DNA from: Sterolibacterium sp.
Lineage (GTDB): Bacteria; Pseudomonadota; Gammaproteobacteria; Burkholderiales; Rhodocyclaceae
Length of the DNA: 64,000 nucleotides
NCBI GenBank assembly: GCA_028713555.1
Contig: JAQTOA010000004.1
Coordinates: 186,001 to 250,000 of the forward strand
Reading direction: 5' to 3'
The notes beneath the pieces were generated by a model. That model was given only the letters and a program-made list of their open reading frames with translations, was not told the DNA's origin and did no database searches. Of this stretch, positions 18,002-26,862 are shown one piece after another. Position 1 is the first letter of the stretch, and every line of letters starts with the position of its first letter. The position numbers and the translations under genes were made by a program.

Positions 18002-18790
18002 ATGTCGAAAGTATCCAAGCCGTTTGTCATCGCCACCGAAGGCCCGACCATCGATGGCCGCAATATCAGCCGCGAGATGATTCTCCAAATGTCGGCTGCT
18101 TACGACCCGAAGGTCTACACCGCCGTCGCCAACCTGGAGCACCTGCTCTCGTTCGCGCCGGACAGCCTGTTTAGCGCCTACGGTAAAGTCGTGACGCTGG
18201 GAACGCAAGAGGCCACGATCCTCGGAGAGAAGAAGTTGCAGCTCACCGCAGTGGTCGAAGCCGATGATGCCGTCGTCGCGATGCAAAAAGCGGGAAAGAA
18301 GCTGTTCGCATCGATGGAGGTTGTCGCCAACTTTGTCGGCAAGGGCATCGCCTACCTTACCGGCCTGGCCTTCACCGACACGCCTGCCAGTCTCGGCACT
18401 GAGACCATGAAATTCTCGGCGGATAAGCAGAGTGTCTATTCATTCGACGGCGGCGGCCTGATGATCGAGTGGGAACCTGAAAAACCTGAGGCCAAGGCTG
18501 GCGAAACACTGTTCGCCAAGGTTAAGACGCTACTCACCGGCAAGGAAAAAAAAGACGAGGATCGGTTTGCCGACACCGGCAAGGCGATCGAAGCCGTCGC
18601 CGGAGCGCAGCGCGACCTGCTCGACCAGTTCGCTGCCCTGCAGACCGAACTCAAGACCATGACGGCCACAATCAAAGTCGACCGTGAAGCCTTCGCTGCG
18701 CTGAAGGCCAAGCTCGACGCCGAGCCGACCGACAAGACCCGCCCGGCTGCTGCAGGTGGCAACGCTGGCACAACCGCGACCGACTGCTGA
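18002..18790 (+). CDS. O: Capsid scaffolding protein / maturation protease (GpO family)
   Basis: 262 residues. P2 GpO both scaffolds capsid assembly and cleaves itself and the capsid protein as a serine protease. Here the N-terminal domain (FVIATEGPTIDGRNISREMI, YTAVANLEHLL) and the segment KKLFASMEVVANFVGKG match the family. The C-terminal third is a charged coiled-coil-like scaffold (about residues 195-250). First gene of the O-N-M-L-X operon, with the activator box about 80 nt upstream. Confidence 0.92.
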   Translation: MSKVSKPFVIATEGPTIDGRNISREMILQMSAAYDPKVYTAVANLEHLLSFAPDSLFSAYGKVVTLGTQEATILGEKKLQLTAVVEADDAVVAMQKAGKKLFASMEVVANFVGKGIAYLTGLAFTDTPASLGTETMKFSADKQSVYSFDGGGLMIEWEPEKPEAKAGETLFAKVKTLLTGKEKKDEDRFADTGKAIEAVAGAQRDLLDQFAALQTELKTMTATIKVDREAFAALKAKLDAEPTDKTRPAAAGGNAGTTATDC

Positions 18791-18834
18791 TCTACAGATC
18801 ACCGAACCTACCCAGAAACCAACCGGAGCAAATC

Positions 18835-19866
18835 ATGCGCAGAGAAACCCGCCTCGCCTTCAACGCCTACCTGGAACAGCTCGTCCGGCTCAATGGCGTT
18901 CCCTCGGTGACCGAAAAATTCACCGTCACACCCAGCGTCCAGCAGAAACTGGAAAGCAAGATTCAGGAATCTAGCGCTTTCCTCGGCAGGATTAACATCA
19001 TGGGTGTAACCACCCAGCAGGGCGACAAGCTCGGCCTGGGCGTCGGTAGCACCGTCGCCAGCACCACCGACACCACCCTCGCCGACCGCGTGCCGACCGA
19101 TCCTACCTCACTGGACACGACTGGCTACAACTGTACGCAAACCAACTACGACACCGCCATTCGCTACGCCAAGCTGGACGCCTGGGCAAAATTCCCCGAT
19201 TTCCAGACCCGCATCCGCGATGTCATCATCCAACGCCAGGCGCTGGACCGCATGGTGATCGGTTTCAACGGCACCAGCCGTGCCGCCACCTCCAACCGGG
19301 CGACCAACCCGCTGCTGCAAGATGTGAACATCGGCTGGCTGCAAAAGTACCGCACCGATGCCGCCGCCCGCGTCATGGCGGAAGGCGCCACCGCCGACTC
19401 CGACGAAGTCCGCATCGGCGCTGCGGCCGGACATGACTATGTCAATCTCGACGCCCTGGTGTTCGACGTCGTCGCGTCGCTGCTCGAACCGTGGTATCGC
19501 AACGATCCGGGCCTGGTCGTCATCCTTGGCCGCGACCTGCTGCACGACAAATATTTCCCGCTGGTCAATCAGACACAGGCTGCCACCGAAACCCTGGCCA
19601 CCGACATCATCATCAGCCAGAAGCGCGTCGGCGGACTGCAGGCGGTCAGCGTGCCGTACTTCCCGGACGGTTCGCTGATGATCACCACTTACGACAACCT
19701 GTCGATCTACTATCAGGACGGCGCCCGCCGCCGAACCATCAAGGACAATGCGGCGCGCGACCAGATCGAGAACTTCGAGTCATCGAACGACGCCTATGTG
19801 ATCGAAGACTACGGCCGCGGCTGTGTCGTCGAAAACATCGTTCAAACCTGGACGCCGCCTGCCTGA
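18835..19866 (+). CDS. N: Major capsid protein (GpN family)
   Basis: Builds the icosahedral shell (HK97 fold). 343 residues, near P2 N. Family segments are MRRETRLAFNAYLEQL, FLGRINIMGVTTQQGDKLGL, a long helix with RIRDVIIQRQALDRMVIGFNG, and DLLHDKYFPLVN. GpO directly upstream would process the N-terminus. It follows O by 44 nt. Confidence 0.95.
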   Translation: MRRETRLAFNAYLEQLVRLNGVPSVTEKFTVTPSVQQKLESKIQESSAFLGRINIMGVTTQQGDKLGLGVGSTVASTTDTTLADRVPTDPTSLDTTGYNCTQTNYDTAIRYAKLDAWAKFPDFQTRIRDVIIQRQALDRMVIGFNGTSRAATSNRATNPLLQDVNIGWLQKYRTDAAARVMAEGATADSDEVRIGAAAGHDYVNLDALVFDVVASLLEPWYRNDPGLVVILGRDLLHDKYFPLVNQTQAATETLATDIIISQKRVGGLQAVSVPYFPDGSLMITTYDNLSIYYQDGARRRTIKDNAARDQIENFESSNDAYVIEDYGRGCVVENIVQTWTPPA

Positions 19867-19868
19867 TC

Positions 19869-20549
19869 ATGAACCGACCGTTTAGTCCCGCCCGCGCGTA
19901 CTTCCAGCGCGCATTAGCTGCTCAGCGCCAGGCATCGACACCGGCCGCACGCGCCGACGCCAACGCTTACGAGCTGATGCTCGCCAAGCTCACCGAAGAC
20001 AAGCGGCGGCTGCACGACGTCCAGTCGTTCGACCGCCGTGCCGAAATCAAGCGCGAACTGCTGCCTGAATACACGCCGTGGATTGAAGGCGTGCTCAAGG
20101 GCGACCAAGGCGTGCAAGACGACGTGCTCATGACCATCATGGTCTGGCACATCGATGTCGGGAATTTATTTTACGCGCTGGAGATCGCCGGTTACGCCAT
20201 CAAGCACAAGCTGGCGATGCCCGACCAGTACAAGCGCTCGACCGGCTGCCTGATCGCCGAAGAGTTCGCCGACTACGCCTTGCGCCAGAAAGACGGCATC
20301 GGCGCCGACGTGACGGAAGATCTCATCGCCGCCGGCAACCTCGTCGCCGCCGAAGACATGCCGGACGAAGTCCGCGCCAAGCTGCTCAAGGCCATCGGTT
20401 ACGGCCTCGACCAGCAAGGCGACAAGACCGAAGCCGTCGACTACCTGAAGCGCGCCCTGGCCCTGCACGACAAGGTCGGCGTCAAGAAAGACATCGAGCG
20501 CCTCGAGCGCGAGATCAAGAACTCCGCCGCCGGCAATCCCGGCGGCTGA
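19869..20549 (+). CDS. M: Terminase small subunit / endonuclease (GpM family)
   Basis: Acts with P in DNA packaging and cos cutting. 226 residues starting MNRPFSPARAYFQRALA, with DVLMTIMVWHIDVGNLFYALEIAGYAI-type helices and the C-terminal YLKRALALHDKVGVKKDIE typical of GpM. The ATG lies 2 nt after the N stop; an open upstream frame inside N is ignored. Followed by about 98 nt without a gene before L. Confidence 0.92.
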   Translation: MNRPFSPARAYFQRALAAQRQASTPAARADANAYELMLAKLTEDKRRLHDVQSFDRRAEIKRELLPEYTPWIEGVLKGDQGVQDDVLMTIMVWHIDVGNLFYALEIAGYAIKHKLAMPDQYKRSTGCLIAEEFADYALRQKDGIGADVTEDLIAAGNLVAAEDMPDEVRAKLLKAIGYGLDQQGDKTEAVDYLKRALALHDKVGVKKDIERLEREIKNSAAGNPGG

Positions 20550-20647
20550 CAAAGAGCGGACCCCGCAGCCGGGCGGCTCGGGGGCGAAACCGGGTCCCCT
20601 CCTTCCCGGTGCAGCCCCCGACCACCGCCCCCTAACAGCAGAGGACC

Positions 20648-21115
20648 ATGAGCTTCGTCGTAACCTCACCCGCCGACGCACCTGCTGACGACGCGATCGA
20701 GAACGGCGACTTCTGGCCCGAGATCGACCCGGCGCAGATCCGCGAATCCCAGCGCATCGACACCACCGTCACCGCCCCGCGGCTGCGCGACGCGCTGATC
20801 GAAGCCATCGCCGCCGTCAACACCGAGTTGAGCGGCTGGCGCGCGGTTCAAATTGCCGCCGGTTATGACTCCCTCGCCGACGTCCCCGCCGAAGAGATCG
20901 CCGGCGCAACCATTCACACCCATCGCTACCTGCGCGCGGTCGGCTGCACCGCCAAGGCCAGCCTGATCGAGCGCTACCGAGACTACGACACCACCGCGCG
21001 CGGCGACCGCAAGGCCGACGTCATGGAAAACCCGATCGACGACCTGCGCCGCGACGCCCGCTGGGCGATCAGCGACATCCAGGGCCTCGGCCGCACCACC
21101 ATCGAGTTGATCTGA
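20648..21115 (+). CDS. L: Head completion/stabilisation protein (GpL family)
   Basis: 155 residues. Joins the DNA-filled head to the tail. The segments NGDFWPEIDPAQIRESQRID and the C-terminal ISDIQGLGRTTIELI are characteristic. It overlaps X by 1 nt (TGATG), and position between M and X agrees with P2. Confidence 0.92.
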   Translation: MSFVVTSPADAPADDAIENGDFWPEIDPAQIRESQRIDTTVTAPRLRDALIEAIAAVNTELSGWRAVQIAAGYDSLADVPAEEIAGATIHTHRYLRAVGCTAKASLIERYRDYDTTARGDRKADVMENPIDDLRRDARWAISDIQGLGRTTIELI

Positions 21116-21321
21116 TGCAAGTCATCGCACAACAAGGCGACACCCTCGACCTGCTCTGCCACCGCCACCTCGGCCGCACCTCCGGCGTCGTCGAAGCGGC
21201 TCTCGTTGCCAACCCAGGCCTTGCTGCGCTTGGGACCGTCCTGCCCATGGGCACCGCCGTCGACCTGCCGGACAGCCTGCCGGCAGAAGCCCAAACCAAC
21301 CTCGTACAACTCTGGGACTGA
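21115..21321 (+). CDS. X: Tail protein X
   Basis: 68-residue LysM-like protein. The pattern VIAQQGDTLDLLCHRHLGR then VVEAALVANPGLA and LPMGTAVDLPD is diagnostic for P2 GpX, a small tail component. Overlaps L and precedes the lysis genes. Confidence 0.92.
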   Translation: MQVIAQQGDTLDLLCHRHLGRTSGVVEAALVANPGLAALGTVLPMGTAVDLPDSLPAEAQTNLVQLWD

Positions 21322-21322
21322 C

Positions 21323-21694
21323 ATGGCCGAACCCATCTCATCAACCACCGCCAGCGCCAGTGTCGCCACTGTGGCACTGCTCGCCATGTTCCCGGGCGTT
21401 GATGCCTCGGTGGTGCTCGGCGCCTTCAGCGGCTCGGTGGTGTTCGTCCTGGCCTCCGACGAACTGACGGTCGTCAAGAAAGTCGGCTATCTGCTGGCCG
21501 CCTTTGGCGCCGGCATCCTGGCTGCGCAAATGACCGCGGGAATACTCTCGGCGATCATCCCCGGTGCGGTTGCGGTATCGCCTGGCGTCGGCGCGCTGCT
21601 GGCCGCCACGCTCGTCATCAAGACCCTGCTCTGGCTGCTGGACCGGAACCTCGGAGAACTCATCGATCTGGTGCGCGGGAGGCGACCGGAATGA
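21323..21694 (+). CDS. Putative holin-type membrane protein 1
   Basis: 123 residues with three to four hydrophobic segments (VATVALLAMFPG, VVFVLASDE, VGYLLAAFGAGILAA, LLAATLVIKTLLWLL) and a basic C-terminus. Position after X, where P2 has its holin Y, and before a second small membrane protein and the endolysin suggests a holin or antiholin. It overlaps the next ATG by 4 nt. Confidence 0.7.
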   Translation: MAEPISSTTASASVATVALLAMFPGVDASVVLGAFSGSVVFVLASDELTVVKKVGYLLAAFGAGILAAQMTAGILSAIIPGAVAVSPGVGALLAATLVIKTLLWLLDRNLGELIDLVRGRRPE

Positions 21695-22002
21695 TCTTGA
21701 TCTACGGCTGCCTCTGCGCCCTGCTTTGCCTGCGCGTGGTGTTCTACCGCCGCCAGGGATCTCAATATCGCCCTCTTGCCGCGTTGCTCGCCTACGCGAT
21801 CGCCGTCGCCTCCGGCACCGAAGCGCTGCGCGCCGCCCTGGGCGTTCTACCCACCCCCAGCGTGGCCGACCTCGTATTGCATTCCGTGCTGCTGCTGGCC
21901 CTGATCGCCAGCCGCGGCAATGTCGTCGAACTCTTCCACACATCGACTGCAGAGAACGCCATCTATCGCCTCATCAGGAGAACCCGCCATGCGCAAGAAT
22001 GA
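21691..22002 (+). CDS. Putative holin-type membrane protein 2
   Basis: 103 residues with three predicted membrane helices (MILIYGCLCALLCLRVVF, AALLAYAIAVASGTEAL, VLHSVLLLALIASR) and a charged tail, a layout of class II/III holins. It overlaps both the gene before and the endolysin after. Which of the two membrane proteins makes the lethal hole cannot be told. Confidence 0.72.
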   Translation: MILIYGCLCALLCLRVVFYRRQGSQYRPLAALLAYAIAVASGTEALRAALGVLPTPSVADLVLHSVLLLALIASRGNVVELFHTSTAENAIYRLIRRTRHAQE

Positions 22003-22786
22003 CACCGGCGCCGAAGTGCGCCGCCTGCAGGACCAACTCGCCGCCGCCGGCTTCGAAGTGGAAACGGACGGCTGGTACGGCCCGAAGACCGAACAATCCG
22101 TGCGCGAATACCAGCAGCGCAAGGGCCTGGTCGCCGACGGCATTGCCGGCCAGAAGACTTTGGATCTGCTGTCCGGCAACCTGGCCTCGCCGAAACACCT
22201 GACGCACGCCGACATCGAGCGCGCAGCGCAGGCGCTGGAAGTCAGCCCGGCCGCGATCCTCGCCATCAACGAAGTCGAGAGCCTGGGCAGCGGCTTCCTG
22301 GCCAACGGTCGCCCGGTGATCCTGTTCGAACGCCACGTCATGTACCAGCGGCTCAAGGATGCCGGCAAGGACGTCGACACCCTCTCGCGGCAATACACCG
22401 AACTCGTCAACCCCAAGCGCGGCGGCTACCGCGGCGGCGCACAGGAATGGTACCGCCTGGAATTGGCCCGGCAGATCGACAGCGACGCGGCCAACGAATC
22501 GGCGAGCTGGGGAAAGTTCCAGATCATGGGCTACCACTGGCAGACCTGCGGCTACGGCAGCGTCCAGGCCTTCGTCGACGCGATGGGCGAATCGGAAGCG
22601 CAGCACCTCGCCGCCTTCGTCGCCTTTGTCGCAGCCGACCCCGCCCTGCACAAGGCGCTCAAGGCGCGCAAGTGGGCCGAGGTCGCCAAGCTCTACAACG
22701 GCCCGGCCTACAAGGAAAACCTCTACGACACCAAGCTGGCGCGCGCCTACGAGCGGCACGCCGGCGCCGAGGAAGTCGCGACGTGA
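21989..22786 (+). CDS. Endolysin: N-acetylmuramidase with peptidoglycan-binding domain
   Basis: 265 residues. Residues about 5-62 form a PG_binding_1 domain (VRRLQDQLAAAGF, GWYGPKTEQSVREYQQRKG). The rest is an N-acetylmuramidase (DUF3380) domain with the catalytic-type INEVESLGSGF, VILFERHVMY and ASWGKFQIMGYHW. It degrades the wall at lysis. ATG at 21989 is chosen because the PG-binding domain begins there; the longer frame overlaps the second membrane protein. No signal peptide, so release depends on the holin. Confidence 0.92.
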   Translation: MRKNDTGAEVRRLQDQLAAAGFEVETDGWYGPKTEQSVREYQQRKGLVADGIAGQKTLDLLSGNLASPKHLTHADIERAAQALEVSPAAILAINEVESLGSGFLANGRPVILFERHVMYQRLKDAGKDVDTLSRQYTELVNPKRGGYRGGAQEWYRLELARQIDSDAANESASWGKFQIMGYHWQTCGYGSVQAFVDAMGESEAQHLAAFVAFVAADPALHKALKARKWAEVAKLYNGPAYKENLYDTKLARAYERHAGAEEVAT

Positions 22787-23187
22787 TCGACCTGATCCCC
22801 GCCCCCTACCGCATGGCAGCCGCCGGCATCGCCATCCTGGTCGCTGTTCTCGCCAGCATCGCCGCCGGCGCATGGCTCGCCGCACGCCACTACGAGCCGC
22901 AGATCGCCGAAGCCAACCGCAAGTCCGGCGAAATGGAGCGCGCCTACCTCACCCTGGCCGCCGCCACCGACCGCCAGAACGCCGCCATCAATACCCTGCG
23001 CGCCGAAGCGAAGCGGCGCAAAGAAAAAGCCGAATCCGCCGCGATCCAGGCCCAAGGCGAGGCGCAAACGTTCTTCGCCAGGGGTCAGGGCATCCTCGGC
23101 CTGAAATTGCTTCCTGGAGCGGATCCGTGCATCGCGGCCCGCGAAGCTTTCGACGACGAGCTGCGCGAAGAAAGGGGCAAGCGATGA
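22783..23187 (+). CDS. Inner-membrane spanin (Rz-like)
   Basis: 134 residues from a GTG start that overlaps the endolysin stop by 4 nt. One N-terminal membrane helix (MAAAGIAILVAVLASIAAGAWL) is followed by a long periplasmic coiled coil. With the lipoprotein encoded next it should form the spanin complex that disrupts the outer membrane. Low family conservation is normal for spanins; the call rests on topology and position. Confidence 0.8.
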   Translation: MIDLIPAPYRMAAAGIAILVAVLASIAAGAWLAARHYEPQIAEANRKSGEMERAYLTLAAATDRQNAAINTLRAEAKRRKEKAESAAIQAQGEAQTFFARGQGILGLKLLPGADPCIAAREAFDDELREERGKR

Positions 23188-23441
23188 AGATGCTCCTGCC
23201 GCTGCTGATTGTCCTGCTCGCCGGTTGCGTCACCCTGCCGCCGGCGCCGGTCGTCACCGAAGTCGATATCCCGATCGGCGAGAAATGCGAAGCGCCGGTG
23301 CCGAAACAGCCGAGCTTCGCCGTTGACGCCCTGCCGATCGGCGCCGACATCTACGCGCAGACCAAGGCACTGCGCGCCGAACGCCAGCAGCGCAAGGGCT
23401 ACGAGCACGAGCTCGAAGCCGCCGTCAAGGCTTGCCGCTGA
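23184..23441 (+). CDS. Outer-membrane spanin lipoprotein (Rz1-like)
   Basis: 85 residues. The signal sequence ends in the lipobox LLAGC (cysteine at about residue 15), followed by a proline-rich start (TLPPAPVV) as in Rz1 proteins. It overlaps the Rz-like gene by only 4 nt instead of being embedded in it as in lambda or P2. Completes the lysis cassette. Confidence 0.82.
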   Translation: MKMLLPLLIVLLAGCVTLPPAPVVTEVDIPIGEKCEAPVPKQPSFAVDALPIGADIYAQTKALRAERQQRKGYEHELEAAVKACR

Positions 23442-23442
23442 C

Positions 23443-23913
23443 ATGAAGAAGCTCATCGCCCTGCGCAAGCACCTCGCCGACAACGTGCCGTCGCTCGGCA
23501 AGGATCCGGACAGGCTCGACGTCTACATCGAAAATGGCAGCGTCGCATGCCGCTTCAGCAGCCTGTCGTATGAATACCGCTACAAGGCACACATCCTGGT
23601 CAAGGACTTCACCGACCATGCCGACACCCTGATCGTGCCATTGCTCGCGTGGATCTCGATCAACCAGCCGGACCTGCTGCTCAACACCGACAAATCGGAC
23701 AGCCCGATCAGCTTCGATGCCGAGATCCTCGATCACGACAAGGTCGACGTCGAGCTGATGCTCGAGCTCACCGAGCGCGTCATCGTGCGTGAAGACGCCG
23801 AACAGCCCGGCCACTACACCGCCACCCACTGCGACGAGCCGGTGCTGCCCGATCTCGGCGGACCCGCGCCGTGGCAAGTCTTCGTCAACGGCACGCCGGT
23901 CGAAGAACTATGA
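23443..23913 (+). CDS. R: Tail completion protein (GpR family)
   Basis: 156 residues. The opening MKKLIALRKHLADNVPSL and the central LVKDFTDHADTLIVPLLAWI are typical of P2 GpR, needed for tail completion. It overlaps S by 4 nt. Same R-S order as P2. Confidence 0.9.
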   Translation: MKKLIALRKHLADNVPSLGKDPDRLDVYIENGSVACRFSSLSYEYRYKAHILVKDFTDHADTLIVPLLAWISINQPDLLLNTDKSDSPISFDAEILDHDKVDVELMLELTERVIVREDAEQPGHYTATHCDEPVLPDLGGPAPWQVFVNGTPVEEL

Positions 23914-24368
23914 CCACCGGAAACGACCTGGCCCCCTTCGAAGCGCGTCTCGCCGGCCTGCTGCACAGCATCGAACCGGCGCAGCGCCGTCAGTTGGCCC
24001 GTGTCATTGCCGCCCGGCTGCGCACCAGCCAGTCGCGCCGCATCGCCGACCAGCTCAACCCGGACGGCACGCTCTACGCCCCGCGCCGTCCGCGCCTGCG
24101 CCGCAAGAAAGGCTTCGTCCGCCGCAAGATGTTTACCAAGCTGCGCACCGCGCGCTGGATGAAAGTCGAAGCCACGCCGGAAGCCGCCGTCGTCACCTTC
24201 GCCGGCCAGGTGCAGCACATGGCGAAAGTGCACCAGTACGGCCTGCGCGATCGCGTCGACCGCAAGGGCGGTCCCGAGGTCGACTATCCCAGACGCGAGT
24301 TGCTCGGCCTCACCGACCCCGAGATCGCGGACATCGAAGACGCGGTCCTGGCCCACCTCGCTGGATGA
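23910..24368 (+). CDS. S: Virion morphogenesis protein (GpS family)
   Basis: 152 residues. The segments RRIADQLNPDGTLYAPRRP and KLRTARWMKVEATPEAAVV, then HQYGLRDRV, match P2 GpS, a tail completion factor. Last gene of the O-to-S operon; the V-operon activator box follows the stop directly. Confidence 0.9.
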   Translation: MTTGNDLAPFEARLAGLLHSIEPAQRRQLARVIAARLRTSQSRRIADQLNPDGTLYAPRRPRLRRKKGFVRRKMFTKLRTARWMKVEATPEAAVVTFAGQVQHMAKVHQYGLRDRVDRKGGPEVDYPRRELLGLTDPEIADIEDAVLAHLAG

Positions 24369-24387
24369 TGTAAGACGCGCTATGACA
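24369..24387 (+). promoter_or_regulatory. Late activator (Ogr-type) box before V
   Basis: TGTAA-N9-TGACA, 19 bp, 49 nt before the V start codon. With the activator centred at -55, transcription would begin within a few bases of the V ATG, and CATAGT at 24422-24427 could be the -10. The V mRNA may thus be nearly leaderless. Confidence 0.68.
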
Positions 24388-24436
24388 ACGACAACGACTT
24401 CGGCACGCGCGCACGCGACGGCATAGTGACAACGCC

Positions 24437-25087
24437 ATGGACATCGCCGAACTCTCCCGCCGTCTGGAAAACCTGATCCGCATCGGCACCGTTGCCGAAG
24501 TCGATCTCGCCGCGCGCCGCGTGCGCGTGGATACCGGCAGCCTGCTCACCGACTGGCTCAAGTGGAAAACCGCCCGTGCCGGAACGACGCGCACCTGGAG
24601 CCCGCCGACTGTCGGCGAGCAGGTGATGATCCTGTCGCCCAGCGGCGAACTGGCCAACGGCATCGTCACGCCGTCGATCTTCTGCGACGATCTTGATGCG
24701 CCCAGCGGCGACGGCGACCTGCACGTCGCCGAATTTCCTGACGGCGCCCGCATCGCCTACGACCATGCGGGCGGAGCACTCACCGCCACCGGCATCCAGA
24801 CCGCTCTCATCCAGGCGGCGGTATCCGTCACACTCGACACGCCGTCGACGCACTGCACCGGCGACCTGCATGTCGATGGCGATGTGCAAGTCGACGGTAC
24901 GGCCACCGTCGACGACCTGCTCACCTATGGCAACGGCATCGCCGGTACCGGTGGCGCGAATAACAACGTCATCACCGGCAGCCTCACACAAACCAGCGGT
25001 ACCCTCAGTTCAAACGGCATCGTCCTCGACAGCCACCATCACACCGGCGTGCAGCCGGGCAGCGGCAACACCGGAGGACCGGCATGA
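24437..25087 (+). CDS. V: Baseplate spike protein (GpV family)
   Basis: 216 residues. The central spike that pierces the outer membrane. N-terminal OB-like domain (LIRIGTVAEVDLAARRVRVDTG, VGEQVMILSPSGEL), then a repetitive beta-helix (GDLHVDGDVQVDGTATVDDL). At the tip is SHHHTGVQPG, where P2 V binds iron through histidines. No good ribosome site is visible, which fits a near-leaderless transcript. Confidence 0.92.
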   Translation: MDIAELSRRLENLIRIGTVAEVDLAARRVRVDTGSLLTDWLKWKTARAGTTRTWSPPTVGEQVMILSPSGELANGIVTPSIFCDDLDAPSGDGDLHVAEFPDGARIAYDHAGGALTATGIQTALIQAAVSVTLDTPSTHCTGDLHVDGDVQVDGTATVDDLLTYGNGIAGTGGANNNVITGSLTQTSGTLSSNGIVLDSHHHTGVQPGSGNTGGPA

Positions 25088-25425
25088 GCGGAATGAACGC
25101 CGTCACCGGCCGCGCCCTGAGCGGGATAGACCACATCCGCCAGTCGATCCGCGACATCCTCACCACTCTGATCGGCTCCCGCGTTGAGCGTCGCCAGTAC
25201 GGCTCGCTTGTTCCGCTGTTGATCGACCAGCCGGCAAACGGCACCAACCGGCTGCGCCTGATGGCCGCCACGGTGATGGCGATCAGGCGCTGGGAACCTC
25301 GCGTGCTGGTCACAGCGGTGGACGTGTCCGTCACAGTGGACGGCCGTGCTGAAGTGTCCCTGGAAGGACAGCGCCTGGATGGCCCTGGCAATGGGAACCC
25401 CGTCACTCTTGAGGTGGCGCTCTGA
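25084..25425 (+). CDS. W: Baseplate wedge protein (GpW, gp25-like)
   Basis: 113 residues. The gp25/lysozyme-like pattern LSGIDHIRQSIRDILTTLIGS then RRQYGSLVPLLIDQP is diagnostic. A wedge component of the contractile-tail baseplate. Overlaps V by 4 nt and J by 1 nt. Confidence 0.93.
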   Translation: MSGMNAVTGRALSGIDHIRQSIRDILTTLIGSRVERRQYGSLVPLLIDQPANGTNRLRLMAATVMAIRRWEPRVLVTAVDVSVTVDGRAEVSLEGQRLDGPGNGNPVTLEVAL

Positions 25426-26336
25426 TGTCGGCGATCGACCTATCCCTGCTGCCGCCCCCCGACGTCGTCGAGACGCTGAGCTACGAGGCCATACTCGAAG
25501 GCCACAAGCAGCGCCTGATCTCCCTCTACCCGATCGACGAACAAGCCGCGATCGCCGCCGTGCTGGCCCTGGAATCCGAGCCGCTCACCAAGCTGCTCGA
25601 AGAAATGAGCTATGCCGAGCTGACGCTGCGCGCGCGCATCAACGATGCTGCCCGCGCCGTCATGCTGGCCAGCGCCGCCGGCGCCGACCTGGAAAACCTG
25701 TCCGCCCTGTTCGGCGTCACCCGCCTGGTCACCGCTCCCGGAGATCCGGACGCCACGCCCCCGGTGCTGCCGACTTACGAAACCGATGCCAGCCTGCGCA
25801 CCCGCACCCAGCTCGCCGTCGACGGATTTTCCACCGCCGGCCCGACCGCCGCCTATCGCTTCCACGCCATTTCCTCCTCCGGCGATGTCAAAGACGTGGC
25901 GGTCGACAGCCCGGATCCCGGCGAAGTGCGCGTCACCGTGCTGTCGAACAGCGGCGACGGCGTGCCCGATGCCCCCCTGCTGGCCATCGTGGCAGCCGCT
26001 CTCAATGCCGAGACCGTGCGACCGCTCACCGACCTGGTCACCGTCGAAGCCGCCAGCGTATCCACCTACGTCGTCACCGCCGAGCTGACCCTTTACCCCG
26101 GCCCCGCCGCCGGCCCGGTGCAAGCCGCCGCCCAGGCCGCCGTGGCAGCCTACGTAGCCAACATCCACCGCCTCGGCTACGACGTGGTGTTGACCGGCCT
26201 GCTGGCCGCCCTGCATCAGTCCGGCGTACAGCGGGTAAGCCTCACCGCCCCGGTCGCCGACATCGCGCGCGGCCCTCGCGAGGCCGCCTACTGCACCGAC
26301 ATCACCATCACCGTCGCGGGAAGCACCGATGTCTGA
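25425..26336 (+). CDS. J: Baseplate assembly protein J
   Basis: 303 residues. SYEAILEGHKQRLI, DLENLSALFGVTRL and LRTRTQLAVDGFSTAGPTAA are characteristic of the GpJ/gp6 family that forms the baseplate ring with W and I. Normal length; overlaps I by 8 nt. Confidence 0.93.
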   Translation: MSAIDLSLLPPPDVVETLSYEAILEGHKQRLISLYPIDEQAAIAAVLALESEPLTKLLEEMSYAELTLRARINDAARAVMLASAAGADLENLSALFGVTRLVTAPGDPDATPPVLPTYETDASLRTRTQLAVDGFSTAGPTAAYRFHAISSSGDVKDVAVDSPDPGEVRVTVLSNSGDGVPDAPLLAIVAAALNAETVRPLTDLVTVEAASVSTYVVTAELTLYPGPAAGPVQAAAQAAVAAYVANIHRLGYDVVLTGLLAALHQSGVQRVSLTAPVADIARGPREAAYCTDITITVAGSTDV

Positions 26337-26862
26337 TTATGTCTCCCTGCTGCCGCCGAACGCCACCTTCCTTGAGCGGGCGGTGGAACAATCCTCCGGC
26401 ATCACCACCCTGCCGGTCCCCATCGGCGACCTGTGGAACCCGGCCACCTGTCCGCTGGCATCGCTGCCGTGGCTGGCCTGGGCTTTATCGGTCGACGAGT
26501 GGGATCAAACCTGGCCGGAGGCCACCCAGCGCGCCGTGGTTGCCGCCGCCATCGAGATCCACCGCCGCAAGGGTACCGTCGGCGCCGTGCGCCAGGCCGT
26601 CGTCGTCACCGGCCGGCAGGCCGCCCTGGTCGAATGGTGGCAGATGACGCCGCCCGGCCCCACGCACACCTTCCGTGCCGACATCGAGATCGAGGACCGC
26701 GGCATCGGCATCGCGGAACTGGAAACCATGGAGCGCCAGGTGCGTGCCGCCAAGCCCGCCCGCAGCCACTTCTCAACCCGGCTCATCGGCCGCTCCAGCG
26801 CCAGCGTGCTGGTCGGCATCGGCGGCCAGGACTGGGGAACAACTACGGTCTATCCACAATGA
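26329..26862 (+). CDS. I: Tail protein I
   Basis: 177 residues. LLPPNATFLERAVEQ, LPWLAWALSVDEWDQTWPE and IHRRKGTVGAVRQAVV are hallmarks of P2 GpI, which links the baseplate to the tail fibre. Overlaps both J and the fibre gene. Confidence 0.93.
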   Translation: MSDYVSLLPPNATFLERAVEQSSGITTLPVPIGDLWNPATCPLASLPWLAWALSVDEWDQTWPEATQRAVVAAAIEIHRRKGTVGAVRQAVVVTGRQAALVEWWQMTPPGPTHTFRADIEIEDRGIGIAELETMERQVRAAKPARSHFSTRLIGRSSASVLVGIGGQDWGTTTVYPQ

